Shown here: positions 1 through 10,500 of the stretch, piece by piece
Numbering within the stretch: position 1 is the first letter of the stretch
Layout of the letters: every line of letters starts with the position of its first letter
From: Apostichopus japonicus
Taxonomy: Eukaryota; Echinodermata; Holothuroidea; Aspidochirotida; Stichopodidae
Reading direction: 5' to 3'
Assembly (NCBI RefSeq): GCF_037975245.1
Contig: NC_092563.1
Location: 3,791,001-3,855,000 of the forward strand
DNA: 64,000 bases
The notes under the pieces: model-generated
The model's input: the letters and a program-made list of their open reading frames with translations, nothing else
Database searches by the model: none
Told to the model about the DNA's origin: nothing
Program-made: the position numbers and the translations under genes

Positions 1-764
1 AATATATACCAATTTTAATTTTGAGAAATGACCCTTTAAATATCTGGGGCTCATCAATTAATGTGGCTGAACCACTTAGCCTAATGCATAGACTCTCAAG
101 CTAGTTCCTCAGTTGCAACACAAAATTCAATGGGAAAACACAACTTTTAATGGAACTCTTTATTATGGAACTCATATTTTTATTTTATTTTATTTTATGG
201 AAGACTTTATTATTTAACATGACCAGTGCATTATAATGTGAATGTTGGATGTCATCCAATCCTGCTCTCAACATAATTTGGTTGAATTATTAGGAATGTT
301 ATCACAAATGTTATGGCAAATGTATCACAAACTGAGTTCTCTATACAATGTATACAGTTGCTGGTTATATTATGTTGTATAGTATGTATTAAATTCGATG
401 TAAAGAAAATGATACATGAAATACCACTCTCAAATTTAATAAATCAATCATCATATGAAGGTCAATAATATTCCAAACTATTCACAAAAAAGATCACAAA
501 CTATTCACAAAAAAGATCACAACCAAAATAAGAATTGGCATTTTCATATTGAGAACTTACCCACTATAACTTCTTTATATTTTTGGACATCAAATTTTCT
601 ACTTCAAGAAAAATCTATACATTGGATAATCCCTTCACAGTTTCACCTTTCCTATTTAACTCATCTCCAAACAAAATGTCTTTGCATCCTTTGTCTAGAA
701 TCAGCAACAACAACAAGGGCACTGTGTACAATGCTTTCAATGGACTTCACACACAATACAATCT
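1..764. other. AT-rich flank of the DIRS insertion, no gene seen
   Basis: No convincing exon, RNA gene or element end is visible. The only structure is a 23-bp unit repeated twice in tandem at about 478-523. The last bases (ending ATCT before ATT at 765) are the left flank of the retrotransposon insertion. Confidence 0.6.
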
Positions 765-902
765 ATTCCCCAAACCTTAACCGGTTTGTGAATTAACGAG
801 CGACGTACTCACCTCATATAACCTATGCATTACCGTATTAACCTCGCTCTAGCATCTGGCAATTTGTCTGTATGTAAGTGTGGCCATCTCCCTTCCGTAA
901 TT
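765..902. repeat. DIRS left inverted terminal repeat
   Basis: From about 811 to 902 this matches the reverse complement of 6777-6868 without a difference. The outermost part (765-810) is specific to the left end and is instead complementary to the first half of the internal complementary region (1243-1300). Confidence 0.9.
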
Positions 903-1242
903 TCCAGGCCGCAATGGTGCGGCACCGGACGGAGAAGGGGGAGAGGATCGACCAAGGGGCGGAAACCCCGAGGATACAACCAAAAACATTCTCACCTGAA
1001 GAGGCCCTAGGTGGGCTGGTGTGGGTGACAGGTGGGTCCTGAGTGGGCCCGAAGTGGGTCCAGAGTGGGTCGTCGGTGGGTGTAGGCGGGACCCCACGAC
1101 ATCCCTCGAAAATTCCTGGGGGGAAAGGCCGACACATGGTCATATCTGCGTGGCCAGTTCCCCTAGTATCCGAGGAGGGTATCCGACGTGGTTGTATGGT
1201 TCCGTCCGCGAGGTCCCCCATAGTGGGGAGGCGGGTCGGGAT
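903..1242. other. DIRS 3' region with GTGGG-rich repeats, non-coding
   Basis: This stretch lies between the left terminal repeat and the internal complementary region, downstream of the recombinase frame on the coding strand. Between about 1029 and 1085 it holds several short GTGGGTCC-like units in tandem. Short open frames here show no family resemblance and are taken as chance. Confidence 0.5.
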
Positions 1243-1340
1243 GTTATATGAGGTGAGTACGTCGCTCGTTAATTCACAAACCGGTTAAGGTTTGGGGAAT
1301 TCACAGCGCGTACTCCCTCACCTCATATAACCTATGCATT
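1243..1340. repeat. DIRS internal complementary region
   Basis: The first half (to about 1300) is the reverse complement of the outermost left end (about 767-823). The second half (about 1299-1340) is the reverse complement of the outermost right end (about 6849-6889). This head-to-head copy of both ends is diagnostic of DIRS elements and is thought to template completion of the circular DNA intermediate. The recombinase frame ends inside it. Confidence 0.92.
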
Positions 1341-2402
1341 TGTGACACAGGAGCCCTGGCGGTGGGTCGAGGATCTCGCGGGCGGCGGACCTAGGGCCGC
1401 TCGGGCAAAATCCCCTTCCGTGGCAGGGGTGTTTGTGAGATAACAGGCGACAAAGGAAGACGGGGTCTTCCAGGCCGCCGCCTTCATAATATCTTCCAGG
1501 GGAACCCCCCGGAACCACGCCCTGGACGTGGCGTGGCCTCGGACGTCGTGCGCCCGGACGGGTTCCCCAGGCTGGGTGTGGGCACGAATTAAGTCGGCCA
1601 TCCACCGTGAAATGGTGTCCTTTGAGGCCGGGGTGTAGGGCGACCGCGGTAAAATGAAGAGCCTGTCCGAGGTACGTAGCTGTTTGGTCCTCTCTATGTA
1701 CCACTTAAGGGCTCGGACAGGGCACCAGCGCTTGTCTTCCGCGATTGACGAGGCTTGTGACAGACTCGGTAGGAAGATCTCGTTCGGGGTAAAGGTTACT
1801 GATTGGTTCTTTGGGAGGAAGTGAGGGTCAGGTAGTAATCTGACTCCTCCTGGTTCGAACCTCGTGAACCCCCGTTGGAGGGTGAGCGCGTGGAGACAGC
1901 TTCTGCGCCTGGCAGAGGCGGCCGCGATCAGAAACAGAGTTTTGTGTGTTAGTTTGTCCAATGGAGCATTGTGTAACGGCTCGTACGGAGAGCCCGCAAG
2001 GGTCGTCAGGACCTCGTGGAGGGCCCATGACGGGGCCAGGCGGCGCCTGGGAGGGCGTCTGTGGAACATGCCCCTTAAGACCTGGCGGAGGACCGGGTTG
2101 GTTCCTACTGAGGAGCCATCCGAGAATCCGCTGTGAACCGCTGCTATTGCGGAGCGGTAATTTCTAATTGTACTTATTTGCTTCCCTTCTCGGAAGAGTT
2201 CGAGTAGGAAGGCCGCCACCTGGTCTACTGAGGCCTCCACGGGATCAGCAGCGTTGTCCCCGGCCCAAACATAGTATCGGTGCAGTCTAGAATCGTATGT
2301 TTTAACCGTGGACTGCCGGCGGGCATCCACTGCAATGTCCGCAACCTCCGGTGGAAACCCCGCTGTCTGGAGCGAGAGCCGGAGAGTTTCCACGCAGCTA
2401 GA
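1332..2402 (-). CDS. DIRS tyrosine recombinase (integrase-like)
   Basis: This frame encodes the tyrosine recombinase that would insert the circular DNA copy. I place the meaningful part at about 356 residues, beginning near 2402, because upstream the same open frame runs antisense-like over the RT frame and loses family character. An SAM-like N-terminal core-binding part (about residues 20-115) is followed by the catalytic domain. The visible catalytic set is an Arg cluster (about 165-167, in ARRRS), His285-Asp-Val-Arg288, Trp311 where many relatives have a second His, and the nucleophile candidate Tyr321 in VACYL. The start overlaps the end of the RT frame by about 178 bp in another frame, so expression probably uses internal initiation, splicing or frameshifting; the exact start is not resolved. 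The stop lies within the internal complementary region. Confidence 0.88.
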   Translation of the reverse strand, partial: SSCVETLRLSLQTAGFPPEVADIAVDARRQSTVKTYDSRLHRYYVWAGDNAADPVEASVDQVAAFLLELFREGKQISTIRNYRSAIAAVHSGFSDGSSVGTNPVLRQVLRGMFHRRPPRRRLAPSWALHEVLTTLAGSPYEPLHNAPLDKLTHKTLFLIAAASARRRSCLHALTLQRGFTRFEPGGVRLLPDPHFLPKNQSVTFTPNEIFLPSLSQASSIAEDKRWCPVRALKWYIERTKQLRTSDRLFILPRSPYTPASKDTISRWMADLIRAHTQPGEPVRAHDVRGHATSRAWFRGVPLEDIMKAAAWKTPSSFVACYLTNTPATEGDFARAALGPPPARSSTHRQGSCVTNA

Positions 2403-4492
2403 TGGAGGCTCGTGATGTCGGGGTGGGTTATGTGGCCGCTCCGTTGGGAGAGGAGCTTGGCGGCCGGTGGGAATTTGTATGGTAGGTCTACCAGCATTTC
2501 GATGATGAGTGGGAACCATGCTTGATTGGGCCAGCAAGGTGCGATCAAAAGCATGTCCGCTTCCACGTCCCGAAGCATCGTGAGAATTCTGCGGAGTAAT
2601 CCCAGTGGGGGAAAGGCGTACATGGAGAGGCCCGCCCATGAGACGACTAGGGCGTCGGTCTTCCAGGCCTGCGGGTCGTGGTATCTGGAGCAGAACGTCG
2701 GGAGTTTGGCGTTCTTGGCCGTCGCGAACATGTCGACGGACGGCCTGCCGAACAGGTGGAATATGTGGTCGGACCACGTTCGGGAGAGCTCCCATTCCCC
2801 ATTGTCTAGATACCCCCTGGACAGTGCGTCTGCCAGTATATTGTCTTTCCCTGCTAGGTGGGACGCCCGTAGGCCGATCCGAAGGGAGTCGCAGAGGACG
2901 AGCAGGTCCCATGTCCTGCGTAGGAGGGCCAGGGATCGAGTGCCCCCTTGACGGTTGATATACGCCACGGTCGTGGTGTTGTCTGACCGGACCGTGACAG
3001 TGTGGCCCGTTAGGTGGGTTGCCCAGTGACGTACGGCCCTCAGGACCGCTTCCGTCTCTAAAATATTGATATGGAGACCCCTCTCGGGCTCCGCCCATTC
3101 GCCGGCAACTGTGTGTGTGCCCCATACCGCTCCCCAGCCGCTGAGGGAGGCATCCGTCGTGATCGACGTTGTAGGGGCTGGGTTCCGGAAAGGTCGCCCT
3201 GCCGCGATCCTGTCCGACTCTGCCCACCACGTGAGAAACGGGCGAAGCCCCGTTGGAAGTGGGATTGGCGTTGCCGCCGACGACCGATCCGGGGCATAGT
3301 GTTTGAGGAGGTGCCGCTGGAGCGGCCTCATTCTGAGTCTGCACAGGTCTAGAAGGTCTGTGAAGCTCGCCATCTTCCCCAATAGGCGCTGCCACGTGAG
3401 CGCTGGGGTATTCCGATTGCCTAGTATTTTTCTGGCCGTGGCCACTAGGCTTGCCGTTCTTTCGGCCGTCGGGTAGACCATGCCGCTGGCGAGGTCGAGA
3501 CGGGCCCCTAAGTATATGATCGATTGGGTGGGCACGAGGTTGGATTTCTCGACATTGATTAACCACCCCAGTTTCGTCAGGAGGGAGACGGTGGCGTTTG
3601 TACTGGCGAGAGCCCCTTGTTGGGAGTTGCCGAGTACTAACCAATCGTCTAGGTAGGCGAACACCATTACCCCGTTTCGGCGGAGGTGAGCCAGGACCGC
3701 CCTTGTTACCCTGGTGAAAACCCTGGGTGCCGTGGAGAGGCCAAATGGTAGCGCTGTGAAGCGGTAATCTATGGCCTTGTACCTGAACGCGAGGAACCGC
3801 TGGTCCTCGAGTCGGATGGGGATATGTAGGTAGGCATCCTTTAGATCGACGGAGGATGCCCACATCCCTGGGCGCAGTAGGTGGAGGATTGATGTGAGAG
3901 TCTCCATCCTGAACCTCTCCGGTCGGATGAACCTCCTGTTGAGAGGTCTGAGGTTCAGGATGGGCCTCCAAGTCCCGTTCTTCTTCGGCGTGAGGAAGAA
4001 CGAGGACCGGAAGAGGGGGCCGTCCGCGTTTGCGGTGGTGACCCGCGTAATGGCGCCTTTTTTGAGAAGACTGTTGATCTCGTCTTCGAGGGCGGCCCGC
4101 TTTTCCGGTATCTCGGGTACTGGCGTGGTTGCGAAGAGGCCATATTGGGGTGGGGTAGACGAGAACTCTATCTCGTAGCCCCTTTTTACCACGTCCAGTA
4201 CCCAGGCTCCTGGGTCGATTTTCTCCCAGTGAGCCCAGAAAACTCTTAGTCGCCCCCCCACCTTGGCCTTGGCCGCTACGGTGGGGTGGGCATCCCTAGG
4301 GCCGTTTACCGCGCCCGCGGCTTCCGCGGCTTCCGCGGTATTGCGGGCGGTACGGCCTGTGTTCGGGCCGCGAAGGAGCGGAATGCGTTCGCGGAGCGCC
4401 CCGACTCTGACTGTAGCTGGATCTTGAGCGGCTACCTTGTCTTGAGTCAAAACGTGGGCGCGAGGATGAGGTCGGGCGGGACATATGCTCAT
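2225..4492 (-). CDS. DIRS reverse transcriptase / RNase H polyprotein
   Basis: The 755-residue frame is intact. The RT domain spans about residues 105-330, with VDLKDAY (215-221), LPFGLSTAP (248-256) and the active-site YLDD (280-283). An RNase H domain follows (about 440-560), with the acidic residues Asp447, Glu479, Asp504 and Asp555 in TTDAS, ILETEA, RSDN and ADALS contexts. Residues 565-700 form a further conserved DIRS block (VDMFATAKNAKLP, then a WSWAGL-like and a PCWPNQAWF stretch); many DIRS elements place a Dam-like methyltransferase here, but I see no clear catalytic motif for it. The N-terminus overlaps the Gag frame by 197 bp, and the first about 85 residues are low in family signal, so the true start may be further in. 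Confidence 0.93.
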   Translation of the reverse strand: MSICPARPHPRAHVLTQDKVAAQDPATVRVGALRERIPLLRGPNTGRTARNTAEAAEAAGAVNGPRDAHPTVAAKAKVGGRLRVFWAHWEKIDPGAWVLDVVKRGYEIEFSSTPPQYGLFATTPVPEIPEKRAALEDEINSLLKKGAITRVTTANADGPLFRSSFFLTPKKNGTWRPILNLRPLNRRFIRPERFRMETLTSILHLLRPGMWASSVDLKDAYLHIPIRLEDQRFLAFRYKAIDYRFTALPFGLSTAPRVFTRVTRAVLAHLRRNGVMVFAYLDDWLVLGNSQQGALASTNATVSLLTKLGWLINVEKSNLVPTQSIIYLGARLDLASGMVYPTAERTASLVATARKILGNRNTPALTWQRLLGKMASFTDLLDLCRLRMRPLQRHLLKHYAPDRSSAATPIPLPTGLRPFLTWWAESDRIAAGRPFRNPAPTTSITTDASLSGWGAVWGTHTVAGEWAEPERGLHINILETEAVLRAVRHWATHLTGHTVTVRSDNTTTVAYINRQGGTRSLALLRRTWDLLVLCDSLRIGLRASHLAGKDNILADALSRGYLDNGEWELSRTWSDHIFHLFGRPSVDMFATAKNAKLPTFCSRYHDPQAWKTDALVVSWAGLSMYAFPPLGLLRRILTMLRDVEADMLLIAPCWPNQAWFPLIIEMLVDLPYKFPPAAKLLSQRSGHITHPDITSLHLAAWKLSGSRSRQRGFHRRLRTLQWMPAGSPRLKHTILDCTDTMFGPGTTLLIPWRPQ

Positions 4493-6212
4493 CCGCCTCC
4501 CTCAGAGACTTCATCCTCTCTGCCTCCTCCCGGAGTTTGTCATCGAACTTGCCGCCGAAGAGGTCGCTGCCCAGGATCGGTAAGTTGCGGAACGCGTCCG
4601 CCGTGGATCTGGACGACCAATTCAGGGAGTTCAGAACCAGGTCCCGACGTGTCAAGGTAGCCTTAACCGAGACGCGGGCGAACTGGTCTAATACCATCCT
4701 GGAAACGGGTCCCAGGAGGGCAATGATGGCGGCGGTATCTTTGCGGGAGATACCCGATGCCTGGGCCTGTTGGAACGATCTGTTCAATAGCTCGGCGAAA
4801 AGTAATAGGGCTGACGAGTACTTCATCCCTGCGCGGGAGGCCCTATCTACGTCGAACAGGGAGGATTCTAGGGTCTGTGCACCCTTCTCCCTGAACTTGT
4901 CTTTGCCGTCTAAGGCACCCGCCGACCGAAGTCTCTCCTTCACTTGAGGCGGGATTTGGGGTGGCGTGAAAAGACTTTCCCAGTCTTCGTCGCCCACGTG
5001 GAAAGTGCGATGGGCTGATCGCTGGAAGGCTGTCCAGCGTTTCGCCTGTGCCACCGCCTCGAACCGCTCTCTACATTCCACATCCACCGGGATGGAGGCT
5101 CGAGGCTTTTGGGTGGCCGCGTTCAAAGTGAGTTTGGATGCCGGCCCCTCGTGGGCCCGCGCATCCACCCTTTCCTCGAAGCCGAGGACTCTGCGGAGTA
5201 CTGCCGTCGCCTTCTCAAAGGCTTCCGCCGAAATTTCTGTACCCCGTAAGGGTTCTTCATCCTCCGCCTCGGAGTCTCCACTGAGGAGGCGGGCACTAGC
5301 TGCGATTGACAGCGCATCATCAGCTCTGGAGGAGACGTCGTCCCAGGGATCTGCCTGGGCCTCCTCAGGGGCGAGATCGTCCGTAACCGGTGCTGGCGGT
5401 GGCGCCGGTTGTGGTGGAATTGACGGAGCCCCTTGTTGTTCCGGGTCCTGTTGACTCGGCTTTTGTAGCAATTGTCCCAGGAGGTCTTTAACCTGGGAAA
5501 GGAGAGCCTGCCCCGGATCTGGGGATTGTCTCCTCTTTCGTTTCTTGGCCCTGTGTCGCCCAGAAGAATGTCCGCTCGAGGACGAGGGCGACGAGCCAGA
5601 CCTCGACCTGCGTCGAGGTCGCCGGTGTCTTTCCCGGCTCCTACCGCGGCTACGGCTGTGGGTACGGCTTCTGCTTCGGCTTTGGCGCCGTTCCGTACTC
5701 TCCGGGGAGAACCCCGAGAAATCTCTCCGGTTGTGGTCCCACGACCCCGGAGTTGAAGTAAATAAGTCCGCCACCGCTTGTCTTCGGGGGCTTCTGGACT
5801 CCACGTGGCCTGAAGTGGACGGACCCTCCTGGGGTCGCGGCCGTGGCTGAGCTGACGCCGCACGGGAATTAGCTCCATCTCGTATGGATACCCGTTCCTG
5901 AGGAGGGTTTGAGCCATCTCGTATGGCGCCCTCCGTTCCCCCATGTTTAGGGCTTATGCCATCTCTTATGGCCGCCTGGGGTTCCTTCGCCGGCGGCTTC
6001 TTTTTCCCCTGCTTTGAGGAAGCCGCCTTCTTTCTTTTTTCTGCGGCTTTATCCGCCAGCCAGGTACCGATCAAATCCCAGCGCTCCTGGGTCCAGTCCT
6101 GGCAAATGGAGCAGGTCTGCTTACTCCCGCATGGGCGACACTTTGGGCATAAATCATGCTTATCCCATGCTTTGAACGGACGGAACTGCTTACAAGAACG
6201 GCAGTTTTCCAT
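4296..6212 (-). CDS. DIRS Gag-like ORF1 protein
   Basis: This is the first frame of the element, 638 residues, starting 565 bp inside the right terminal repeat. The N-terminus carries closely spaced Cys residues (C4, C7, C22, C25, C28, C34, C37), suggesting a zinc-binding head. A Lys-rich stretch (about 55-75) follows, then three copies of an IRDG-containing segment (AIRDG, AIRDG, SIRDG) and a strongly Arg/Ser-rich zone. An acidic hinge leads into a more globular C-terminal half, and the last residues are Arg/Gly/Tyr-rich. The role, packaging element RNA, is inferred from position and composition. A run of about 20 T on the plus strand lies directly upstream of the start codon. Confidence 0.8.
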   Translation of the reverse strand: MENCRSCKQFRPFKAWDKHDLCPKCRPCGSKQTCSICQDWTQERWDLIGTWLADKAAEKRKKAASSKQGKKKPPAKEPQAAIRDGISPKHGGTEGAIRDGSNPPQERVSIRDGANSRAASAQPRPRPQEGPSTSGHVESRSPRRQAVADLFTSTPGSWDHNRRDFSGFSPESTERRQSRSRSRTHSRSRGRSRERHRRPRRRSRSGSSPSSSSGHSSGRHRAKKRKRRQSPDPGQALLSQVKDLLGQLLQKPSQQDPEQQGAPSIPPQPAPPPAPVTDDLAPEEAQADPWDDVSSRADDALSIAASARLLSGDSEAEDEEPLRGTEISAEAFEKATAVLRRVLGFEERVDARAHEGPASKLTLNAATQKPRASIPVDVECRERFEAVAQAKRWTAFQRSAHRTFHVGDEDWESLFTPPQIPPQVKERLRSAGALDGKDKFREKGAQTLESSLFDVDRASRAGMKYSSALLLFAELLNRSFQQAQASGISRKDTAAIIALLGPVSRMVLDQFARVSVKATLTRRDLVLNSLNWSSRSTADAFRNLPILGSDLFGGKFDDKLREEAERMKSLREADEHMSRPTSSSRPRFDSRQGSRSRSSYSQSRGAPRTHSAPSRPEHRPYRPQYRGSRGSRGRGKRP

Positions 6213-6289
6213 CCTTTTTTTTTTTTTTTTTTTCGAGAAATCTCCGAAAAAATTTTTTTTGAGAAATCTCCGAGACCTGAAGCTGTGAA

Positions 6290-6530
6290 AACTAAATTAA
6301 AAACAGTTACTTTACTGCAGAATGAAAACGTACACGGCTGCTGTACGTGAACAGCAAGAAATTCGTATCTAAACCAGTACGAAAAATAAACAAGGCAGTT
6401 ACTTTACTGCAAAGGGAAAACGTACACGACTGCTGTACGAAAACAGTATGAAGAACTAAACAAAGCAGTTACTTAACTGCAAGTAAGCCCACGTACACGA
6501 CTGCTGTACGTGGAAGTAAATAAACGCTAG
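6290..6530. repeat. Hairpin-bearing repeats in the DIRS leader
   Basis: Three diverged units about 70-90 bp apart each contain two small hairpins: one from a GCAGTTAC...ACTGC motif and one from CGTACA...TGTACG. They lie between the right terminal repeat and the Gag start, so they would be in the 5' leader of the element RNA. They could serve packaging, translation or promoter control; nothing in the sequence decides. Confidence 0.7.
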
Positions 6531-6776
6531 GAGAACGCTACACTAAGGTGCGGGCCTAGCCACGCTACGTGAACCACGTTCACGAGGTAAACCAAAAAAA
6601 CGTTCGAAAATCACGAAAGAAAAAAACGTTTCAAAGACAAAAAGCAGTTCAAACGTGCAGGACGTTGAATAGATGAAAAAGAATTACAAAAACAACGATA
6701 AACTTTAGACGAAGTAATTGAAATCTTAGGATTTAGTGAGAGCAATAAGAGAGCGATACTTGCGTAACAGCTGGCA
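6531..6776. other. DIRS 5' leader segment, no coding signal
   Basis: A-rich (plus strand) sequence between the hairpin repeats and the right terminal repeat. It probably contains the element promoter and start of transcription on the minus strand, but no distinct motif is visible. Confidence 0.4.
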
Positions 6777-6889
6777 ATTACGGAAGGGAGATGGCCACAC
6801 TTACATACAGACAAATTGCCAGATGCTAGAGCGAGGTTAATACGGTAATGCATAGGTTATATGAGGTGAGGGAGTACGCGCTGTGAATT
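6777..6889. repeat. DIRS right inverted terminal repeat
   Basis: This is the reverse-complement partner of the left repeat, identical over about 92 bp, with its own outer end complementary to the second half of the internal complementary region. It ends in AATT before the host sequence ACCACATC. Confidence 0.9.
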
Positions 6890-7323
6890 ACCACATCTGG
6901 ACTTTGATTTATCAATAGAACTTGATCCTGAAGATCTAAGACTTTGCTCAACATCCAAATGTGAGACGGTCTTCATGACAAAACAATTTACCTTTTGACG
7001 TAAAAATAATCAAAGAGCAGAGATCAATGGTTTAAATGGCTTGGATCCTTTTTACTTGTCTGTGTGTTTGGGTTTCTCATTATTATATTGTAATTAATAG
7101 TAAACTGATTTTGATGGTAAGATTTAAATATACAGAACAAAATAAACATACTTAAAGAGAGTTTTATCCCCAGTATTTGAGACTTTCTGAACGATTTAAC
7201 TGTTGGCATATGGTTACCAACCTCTGGAAATTTTTTTTTACAAAAACCAGGAAGAATTAGCCCAATTAAAAATATCATAATTACAATTTTAAAATTGAAA
7301 GAGATATCTTCAGAGACTTTTTC

Positions 7324-7567
7324 GCCAAGTGGATGATTGAGCCAGTGATTAAATGTGTAGCCCATAATAAGTTAATAAGCCATGCATTTTATTTCTACAA
7401 TTGGTATTAATCACACATGACAGAAAGCATCACCAAGTGGATGATTGAGCCAATAATTTGAAATGATTCTGTTTATGTGATTCATGATTCATGTGTAGCC
7501 CATAATATGTTAATAAGCCATGCATTTCATTTTTTCAATTGGTGTTAATCACACATGCCAGAAAGCA
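7324..7567. repeat. Two-copy tandem duplication (about 110-130 bp unit)
   Basis: The motif CAAGTGGATGATTGAGCCA, then TGTGTAGCCCATAAT and TTAATAAGCCATGCATTT, occurs twice in the same order. The second copy carries an extra short insertion with ATTCATGATTCATG. It is a local direct duplication with moderate divergence. Confidence 0.8.
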
Positions 7568-10500
7568 ACTTGTTTGTTAATCCTCTGTTTTATCATAATC
7601 TGAACAAAATTAGACTCTCGTACTAGCATATATATAGTATTCAAAATTAGGCACAAGGTGCACTGACCTGGGTCAACAACCACTTCCTCTTCCTTCCACC
7701 ATTCTCAATGAAGGCTTAGATTTCCCAGTGAAACTGAGCATGCTAAATTACATCTGGTGATGTGACAGATTTATTGCCTCTAGATAAAACTGACATCTGT
7801 TCAACACACCTCTGGGGTAAAGGTCGTACCTCAAAAAACAATATTTACTTCACTCCTCACTTACCTGTCTCCTTTACCTACGCACACCTATCTACCTTAG
7901 TCTAATACCTGGTAACATTCTTGCACTGTGCTTCCAGTAGTACAGTACAGTCTAAGGATATCAATGTCTTAAAATGCAGGCATCCATTGTGAGATCACAC
8001 GTGTTACCTTTCTCCATGGTTACCGGACCTACAGTTGTACTGTATCATAAATGGGAATAATTTACTAAATCATTTACTAATCATTTACTCTATTAATAAT
8101 AATTTACTAAAGAGAAACATGATACATTATAAAAAAGACTTCAAAGCCTTCAACACTTTACTTTAAGAACTATTACTAGCTTCATTTTTTTTACATTTTT
8201 CAGAAATAAGTGTACAGAACAGTACAGGTATTGATACTTTCAATGTTGGTTATAGATTTGGACGGTTTTGATGCCTAGTATTGACACCTCATTGTCTAAG
8301 TTTAACATCTGTCATTGTGTCTGAGAATAATTCCCAGGACATGAGAACCTCCTGAAATCTCACATTTCAAGATTTTTTTGGGGGGTGAGGGGGGAGGAGG
8401 AGGTTTTGGTGGGGAGGGTGGGACGGGGATGGGATGGTATTCAGAAATCTTGATTAGCAATGTATCACTGACTGGTTTATTCTGATTCCAATTGCTACAT
8501 GCTGAACCTAACAATGACAAGTAGGGCATCAAAAGGTTGCAGGTTACATGTAATCACCATTTAAGGACTAACTAGTACGCACGGATGTAATGATGTGTTT
8601 GCAGCCACGCCAAGACAGTTCTTTCAGTAGACTAAACAGTGGACTCTCCTTACATATTATTCATTACTGTTTATATCAGGTATAGTTAACATTGCATTTG
8701 TGAGATACTCTTGAAGTAAATGTAATCTAATCCTGACAGTGGCTTGCACTTAAAATAACTTGACCCAGAAATTTGGAGATCTTGGAACTTGTTCTCGGAG
8801 AAGCAGTTTTACATTACAATAGAGAAGGATATAATATGTAAGCAAGTGAAAATCAGAATGGTACAATTTCTGATCCAGCAAAGTTAATAAATGGCCAATG
8901 TTTGCTTGGTTGTTAGCAGGGTTTCTTGATCTTCGATCTTACTTAGTTGAATCATGGAGGTCTGTTTTTACCTCCATGGTTGAATTGTGTACACTGATGA
9001 GATAGGTGTACGGTTTGTTAGTGATTTAGTTATCCCGTCAAAATGATTTAGTGTTGGTTATTTACCAGATCTAATAGGATTTGTGTTTGTGCATTCTGTT
9101 AAAAGTGTGTACACAGAAGTACACACAATATCTAGTTTCTTAGTTCTTTTTCTTACTTCATTATTATTCTCACCTGATTATAATTTTACCCTTTCTTTCC
9201 TATATGAGAGAAAACTACTTTTTAAACTATGAGGGCTTCTTAGAACACTACCTTTCACAACTATGCATGCACTATAATACTATACATATATATCTAACCA
9301 ATTCAATTTTGTAAACATGTATATTGCTATGGATGAAACAAATACATGAAATGAAATTGTTCTGTTTATAATATCAAATCTGTTTGATTATTGGAATATA
9401 TGGAAATCAAATACTAACAGAGTTAATCATTTTTACAGAAATTTCAGTCGTCAATACAAAATAAGCAGAGGACCTAGAAATTGAATTATGAATTTAAAAA
9501 CAAAATTTGAAGGAAACCAACAGAAGTATTGACAAGTTTGCCAAGAGGGTATATTCTGAATTTTGTGACACATTTACATTAATTGGTAAGCTGTAAAACT
9601 GTAAAAATTACTCTCAAAACTCTAAATCTCACTATAAAGACAATTATCATTTATGAAAACAAACCTAACTAGTCTGACAGGTGTACAGTAATAATGGTTA
9701 GGCTAATAGGACAGCAGTACTATATTATAAATTTATAGTTTATGCAGAGACAGGTAAGGACAGATGCATTAATTGAGAAGGCTAAGTGGGTTTTTTTTTC
9801 TGTCTTTTCTTTTCTTGGTATGGGGGGTGGGAGGGGTAAAATGAGAGGGAATTTCATTCCTCCTAAAGCATCACAATGTATTCATTTATTTTCCATCATT
9901 TATATATCAACATGAAATTTCCATGATCAATCAATCAAGCAATCAATCCACAGTTAATCCTACACCAATTATTTAATGACAAGTACACCCTGCCAAACAA
10001 ACTTGATTTAATTTCCAATAAACAACTTTGTGAGATCATAATTTCCCTCCCCATGGGATAACAAAATTACTTCCTGTAAGGAGCCAAAAGTCAAACAAAG
10101 TATGCAGACAATTCATGCAAATAATGTCGGCAAGAGATCACGAAAAAAACGTACATCTATACTGGAGCATACACAAGACTAAAGCCAGCACAAGCATTAA
10201 TGAAAGGGAAACAAACAAGGCAATAGGAACTTTAATTAAGGGCAGCAATATTCGATAGATGCCATTAAGATGAAAGCTAATAGCACAATATATGCATATT
10301 ACATGACGCGTGTATATTCAATGGATGCTATTAAAACAAAATCTAATACCACAAAATATATACCGACTTTTAATATTAAGAAATACAGGAAATTGAACAC
10401 CATATGTACACTTTCGTTCGTTAAAGGAAAATGTTCACCTTTATTTGAGGAAATGGTACGGTACTTTCACAAACTGACTCCTTGACAGACTACTTTCAAA

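Larger units (their letters stand above)
765..6889 (-). mobile_element. Complete DIRS-like tyrosine recombinase retrotransposon
   Basis: The 6.1-kb unit has the full DIRS layout, read on the minus strand: right inverted terminal repeat, leader with hairpin repeats, Gag-like frame, RT/RNase H frame, tyrosine recombinase frame, internal complementary region and left inverted terminal repeat. All three frames are open. The two terminal repeats are identical over about 92 bp (roughly 811-902 against 6777-6868), which suggests a young insertion. Both ends share ATT (765-767 and 6887-6889), and no target duplication flanks the element, as expected for recombinase-mediated insertion of a circular intermediate. 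The GC content is far above the AT-rich surroundings. The element could be autonomous; whether it is active cannot be read from sequence alone. Confidence 0.93.

Noticed and set aside
455-796. 113-residue plus-strand frame near the left edge
   Set aside because: AT-rich composition, no motif, includes a 23-bp duplication and crosses into the DIRS terminal repeat.
2403-3971. Long open frame extending the recombinase frame upstream over the RT region
   Set aside because: Its residues are Arg/Pro/Gly-rich shadow translation of the RT/RNase H gene in another frame; family similarity begins only near 2402.
4537-5454. Long plus-strand frames opposite the Gag and RT genes
   Set aside because: They are antisense shadows of GC-rich coding sequence and show no domain.
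7858-7925. Donor-like CTTACC (minus strand GTAAGT) as a possible next exon of the 12-24 kb gene
   Set aside because: All frames upstream of the donor on the minus strand contain nearby stops and no acceptor is present.
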